NCBI GenBank assembly: GCA_002067555.1
Contig: MVQQ01000121.1
Coordinates: 1 to 9,059 of the forward strand
DNA length: 9,059 nt
Direction: 5' to 3'
Source: Syntrophorhabdus sp. PtaB.Bin184
GTDB lineage: Bacteria; Desulfobacterota; Syntrophorhabdia; Syntrophorhabdales; Syntrophorhabdaceae
Part shown: piece by piece, positions 6,190 to 9,059 of the stretch
Layout of the letters: the number at the start of each line of letters is the position of its first letter
How positions within the stretch are numbered: the first letter of the stretch is position 1
Made by a program: the position numbers and the translations under genes
Notes under the pieces: model-generated
What the model saw: the letters and a program-made list of their open reading frames with translations, nothing else
The model's database searches: none
Told to the model about the DNA's origin: nothing

Positions 6190-6198
6190 CTCTTTCCT
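6190..6198 (-). promoter_or_regulatory. Ribosome binding site that decides the pstB1 start
   Basis: On the - strand AGGAAAGAG runs directly up to the ATG at 6189, with the AGGA core 5 nt away. The alternative ATG at 6213 has no comparable site and lies inside pstA. The site overlaps the pstA stop codon (6199-6197), which suggests coupled translation. Confidence 0.6.
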
Positions 6199-7033
6199 AT
6201 GAGTAGCGTGCAATGGCCTTGTTCATGATATAGTACGCGAGTATGTTTATAAGAAGGATGCTCAGCACAAGCACCACAGCCGTGCCGTAAGCCTTCTCCA
6301 TGGATATGCCTTCACGGGCGAGGATATAAAAGTGGACCGCCATCGTCCTGCCTGAATCCATGAGAGACAGGGGGAGCCTTAAGGAACTGCCCATGGTGAA
6401 GATGATGGCCGCCGTCTCGCCCACGGCCCGCCCGATGCTGAGCATGATGCCGGTGAGTATCCCGGGGATCGCCGCCGGGATGACGACCTTTTTGATGGTC
6501 TCCCACTTGCTTGCGCTCAGCGAGTAGCTGACTATCCTGAGCTGGCGGGGCACGGCCCTTATGGCCTCCTCCGATGTCCTGATAATCGTCGGCAGTATCA
6601 TGATGGTCATCGTGAGAACGCCCGCGAGGAGGGACCAGCCCATCTTGAGCTTTATCACGAAGAATATGAAGCCGAAGAGGCCATACAGGATCGACGGGAT
6701 GCCTGCCAGTGACTCGACGCCGAAGCGGATGAATTTCGTGAAGAGCGATTCCTTCGTGTACTCGGTCAGAAATATGGCCGTCCCGAGGCCGAGCGGCGTG
6801 GCGAGGAGAATGGATAGCAGGGCGAGCTGGATCGTTCCCACGATGGAGGGGAAGATGCCGCCCTCCCTCCCCATGTCTTCGGGGAAAGAAAAGATGAAGG
6901 CAAAATTCGTGTGGGGAAAACCCTTGAAGAAGATGATTGCCACGATGATGATCAGGATACCGACGGTGAAGTATGCCTGGACGTTGAGGCCCATCCGCAC
7001 GAGGCGGTTTATGTACCGGGGGTTGATTCTCAT
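6197..7033 (-). CDS. pstA: Phosphate ABC transporter permease PstA
   Basis: 278 residues and an inner-membrane BPD_transp_1 permease with about six membrane helices (near 18-37, 64-90, 107-127, 133-153, 189-212 and 250-270). Family text includes LATPLGLGTAIFLTEY (77-92), ESLAGIPSILYGLFG (107-121) and ILPTIIRTSEEAI (146-158). The cytosolic EAA coupling loop is at 166-191 (from RIVSYSLSASKWETI). Compared with its partner PstC and the family, the conserved Glu is Ile167 and the conserved Gly is Ser173, so the loop that touches the ATPase is divergent. The rest, including IPAAIPGILTGIML and GRAVGETAAI, is conserved. The ATG overlaps the pstC stop as ATGA and has a good Shine-Dalgarno, GAGGAAG. 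With PstC it forms the phosphate channel. Confidence 0.96.
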   Translation of the reverse strand: MRINPRYINRLVRMGLNVQAYFTVGILIIIVAIIFFKGFPHTNFAFIFSFPEDMGREGGIFPSIVGTIQLALLSILLATPLGLGTAIFLTEYTKESLFTKFIRFGVESLAGIPSILYGLFGFIFFVIKLKMGWSLLAGVLTMTIMILPTIIRTSEEAIRAVPRQLRIVSYSLSASKWETIKKVVIPAAIPGILTGIMLSIGRAVGETAAIIFTMGSSLRLPLSLMDSGRTMAVHFYILAREGISMEKAYGTAVVLVLSILLINILAYYIMNKAIARYS

Positions 7034-7893
7034 TTTGCGATCTTCCTCTTGATGCCGAAGTTGGCGATGTAGTTGAGTATCATGATGATGACCATGAGGA
7101 CGACGCCCGTCGAGAAGAGCCCCAGGCGGTGATCACCGGTGGCGTACGCCAGTTCCAGGGCGATATTGCCCGTCAGCGTCCTTAAGGGGTCGAGAATGCC
7201 CGTGGGTATCTTGAGGGCGTTGCCCGCGATCATGATGACCGCCATCGTTTCTCCAATCGCCCGCCCCATGCCGAGAATGAAGCTCGCCAGGATCCCCGAC
7301 TTGGCCGAGGGTATGATGACCTTGTAGATGGTTTGCCACTTTGTCGCCCCCATGGCGGCGGAACCCTCCCGATATGTCCTGGGCACGCTCACCAGGGCGT
7401 CGAAGGAGATGCTGATGATCGTCGGCAGGATCATGACGCCGAGAACGAGGCATGTGGATATGAGAGAGAACCCGGACCCCCCGAGATAGTTCCTGACGAG
7501 GGGTACGATGTAGATGACGCCAAGAAAACCGAAAACGACCGACGGGATGCCGGCAAGGAGCTCGATGGCGGGTTTGAGGAGCATCCTCGTCCTCTTCCCC
7601 GCGTATTCCGACAGGTATATCGCACAGGAGAGGCCCAAAGGCGCACCGATGATGAGGGCCCCGATGGTGACCAGGAAGGATGATATTATCATCGGGAATA
7701 TGCCGAAGTGGCCCTTCGTGGGAGCCCATTTCATACCGAAAATGATCTTGTTGAGTCCCACCTTGAGGAAAAGGGGCAGCCCCTCGGCGAGGATGAAGAT
7801 GAAGATGAGAAAGAGAAAGAGAAGCGATGAGAGGGCGAAAGCCACGAGCACCCACTTGACGAGGTGCTCCTTCAGTACCGTTCTGTCAATCAT
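7030..7893 (-). CDS. pstC: Phosphate ABC transporter permease PstC
   Basis: 287 residues from the ATG at 7893, an inner-membrane permease with about six helices (near 12-36, 66-92, 112-132, 142-162, 198-222 and 262-281). Family motifs are IIGAPLGLSCAIYLSEY (81-97), ELLAGIPSVVFGFLG (111-125), and the EAA coupling loop REGSAAMGATKWQTI (175-189) with canonical Glu176 and Gly182, followed by IIPSAKSG and GRAIGETMAV. The frame stays open to an ATG at 7950, but that would overlap pstS by 65 nt. I prefer 7893 because it gives an 8-nt ATGATTGA overlap with the pstS stop, a GGGG ribosome binding site, and a usual short N-terminus before helix 1. It pairs with PstA. Confidence 0.95.
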   Translation of the reverse strand: MIDRTVLKEHLVKWVLVAFALSSLLFLFLIFIFILAEGLPLFLKVGLNKIIFGMKWAPTKGHFGIFPMIISSFLVTIGALIIGAPLGLSCAIYLSEYAGKRTRMLLKPAIELLAGIPSVVFGFLGVIYIVPLVRNYLGGSGFSLISTCLVLGVMILPTIISISFDALVSVPRTYREGSAAMGATKWQTIYKVIIPSAKSGILASFILGMGRAIGETMAVIMIAGNALKIPTGILDPLRTLTGNIALELAYATGDHRLGLFSTGVVLMVIIMILNYIANFGIKRKIAK

Positions 7894-8698
7894 AGAACCC
7901 CACGAGTCCTTCATTCCTGAGTATCTGTTGTCCCTCTTTTGAAAGGACATAGTCGACGAATCGCCTTGATTTCGTGTCCAGCTCGCCGTTGGTCACGTAA
8001 AGAAAGGGCCGCACCAGCTTGTAGCGTCCTGATTTGATGGTCTTTATGGAAGGGCTGACATGGGCGATGGCGACTGGCTTCACCTTCTTGTCGACGAGCC
8101 CCATGGATATGTACCCTATCGCATAGGGATCGGTGGCGACGACCTCCTTCACGGATCCGTTGGAATCCTGCACCATGGTGCCGTCATCTATCTCGTTGCC
8201 TTTCATCACCAGGTCCTCGAAGGCCCCCCGCGTGCCCGAGCCTTCCTCCCGTGACACCGCGTCTATCCTCCTGTCGACCCAGCCCAGCTCGCGCCAGTTG
8301 GAGATGCGGCCGCTGAATATCTGGCGTATCCTGTCGAGGTCCAGATCGCCGACGGGGTTGTCGGGATGGACGACGACGGCGATCCCGTCGTAGCAGATGG
8401 TTATCGTGTTCAGTCTCTTCTCTTCATTCTTCAATGGCCGTGACGACATACCGAGCTCGACGGTGTTGTTGATCACGGCCTGGATGCCGGCAGTGGAGCC
8501 ACCTCCCTGCACGTCGACGATAAAGTTCTTGTGGTCAACCATGAAATGCTCCGCCAGTTTTTCCGTGAAGGGCATGACGGACGTGGAACCGGCAATGGTG
8601 ATGGTGTGCTTCTTCCCGGGCTTGTCGTTGGAAGCGGCGGAACAGGAGATAAGAGCGGCGATAAGAGGTAGAAGTATGACCCAGTGCCTGAAACTCAT
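7886..8698 (-). CDS. pstS: Periplasmic phosphate-binding lipoprotein PstS
   Basis: 270 residues. It has a short lipoprotein signal peptide with a hydrophobic stretch (WVILLPLIAALIS) and lipobox LISC, so Cys19 would be lipidated and the protein tethered to a membrane on the periplasmic side. The mature part is a type 2 periplasmic binding protein of the shorter, B. subtilis-like PstS group. The ligand loops are AGSTSV (36-41), VQGGGSTAGI (63-72), LGMSSRPL (82-89) and the phosphate-binding SREEGSGTRGAF (149-160). The C-terminal half has the family text YAIGYISMGLVD (192-203) and YVLSKEGQQIL (250-260). The ATG follows the phoU stop by 3 nt with AGGA at good spacing. It captures phosphate for PstC/PstA. 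Confidence 0.96.
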   Translation of the reverse strand: MSFRHWVILLPLIAALISCSAASNDKPGKKHTITIAGSTSVMPFTEKLAEHFMVDHKNFIVDVQGGGSTAGIQAVINNTVELGMSSRPLKNEEKRLNTITICYDGIAVVVHPDNPVGDLDLDRIRQIFSGRISNWRELGWVDRRIDAVSREEGSGTRGAFEDLVMKGNEIDDGTMVQDSNGSVKEVVATDPYAIGYISMGLVDKKVKPVAIAHVSPSIKTIKSGRYKLVRPFLYVTNGELDTKSRRFVDYVLSKEGQQILRNEGLVGFYD

Positions 8699-8701
8699 GT
8701 G

Positions 8702-9059
8702 TTATTCCTGGGGGTCCTTGGAGTGTCGTATTATCTTTCCCTCCACGAGAAAGATGACGAGTTCGGCGATGTTGACTGCGTGGTCCGCCATGCGCTCCAG
8801 GTACTTGGAGATGAAGAGAACCCGTGTGGCCCGTGATATCGTCCGCATGTCCTGCATCATGTATGTGAGGAGCTCGCGAAAGATCTGGTCGAGGAGCTGG
8901 TCGACCTTCTGGTCGTCCTTTGTGACCTTCCGTGCCATTGCCACGTCCTCCTTGACGAAGGCATCGAGGCTCTCCTTGAGCATGAGCTGCACCGTATCGG
9001 CCATCATGGGAAGGTCGATGTAGGGTTTCAACTGGGGTTCCTGGTTCAGTTCCTGGACC
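8702..9059 (-). CDS. phoU: Phosphate-transport regulator PhoU, C-terminal half
   Basis: Partial: the 5' end lies beyond the right edge, and 118 residues plus TAA (8704-8702) are visible, about half of a normal PhoU. The frame is open through base 9059, where it reads VQELNQEPQLKPYIDLP; the TTG at 9031 is an internal Leu codon, not a start. The visible part is one three-helix PhoU repeat. It has the family metal-binding text DDQKVDQLLDQIF followed by SKYLERMADHAVNIAELVIFLVEG. PhoU links the Pst transporter to the PhoR sensor kinase and represses the Pho regulon when phosphate is plentiful. Here it precedes pstS, whereas in many bacteria it is the last gene of the operon. The operon promoter and any Pho box lie outside the window. 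Confidence 0.95.
   Translation of the reverse strand, partial: VQELNQEPQLKPYIDLPMMADTVQLMLKESLDAFVKEDVAMARKVTKDDQKVDQLLDQIFRELLTYMMQDMRTISRATRVLFISKYLERMADHAVNIAELVIFLVEGKIIRHSKDPQE

Noticed and set aside
7790..7830. Purine-rich GAAGATGAGAAAGAGAAAG tract as a low-complexity repeat
   Set aside because: It is simply the complement of the Leu/Phe/Ile codons for the first membrane helix of PstC.
7894..7950. Longer N-terminus for PstC from the ATG at 7950
   Set aside because: It would overlap pstS by 65 nt, and the extra 19 residues are polar and unlike PstC starts; ATG at 7893 has a better ribosome binding site and a short stop-start overlap.

Overview
The window looks like chromosomal DNA from a GC-rich Gram-negative bacterium. 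The gene set and the order rplY-pth-ychF, as remembered from Geobacter and relatives, suggest a deltaproteobacterium in the broad sense (Desulfobacterota or a neighbour). That placement is inference from gene content and codon style, not from a marker search. All coding sequences read cleanly, with no frameshift or insertion sequence, and no tRNA, rRNA or CRISPR array was seen.

Left third, + strand (1-1879): a housekeeping translation operon. It holds the end of ribosomal protein L25/Ctc, peptidyl-tRNA hydrolase (TTG start, 6 nt after the L25 stop) and the ribosome-associated ATPase YchF. It ends in a convergent junction (1870-2053) with a small hairpin over the ychF stop codon, followed by a 39-nt inverted repeat built from a 9-nt tandem unit.

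Middle, - strand (4476 to 2054): a two-gene operon. It encodes an SPFH/band-7 protein of the YdjI type with three C-terminal zinc ribbons, then a 438-residue protein with two zinc ribbons and a duplicated 'zinc ribbon + P-aromatic-W' module. A plausible sigma70-type promoter lies just upstream, preceded by a palindrome.

Right half, - strand (9059 to 4721): a tightly coupled phosphate-uptake operon, phoU(partial)-pstS-pstC-pstA-pstB1-pstB2. PstS is a lipoprotein, PstC and PstA are the permeases, and there are two tandem ATPases. The operon ends in a REP-like hairpin that begins inside the pstB2 stop codon.

The most notable observation is that the two PstB proteins are degenerate in complementary ways. 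PstB1 keeps the LSGGQ signature but has lost the Q-loop glutamine and the switch histidine. PstB2 keeps Walker A, Q-loop, Walker B and switch histidine but has LSEEI in place of LSGGQ. A PstB1/PstB2 heterodimer would therefore have one fully canonical ATP site and one degenerate site, as in asymmetric ABC exporters. The PstA coupling (EAA) loop is also divergent relative to PstC. This suggests an obligately asymmetric phosphate importer.
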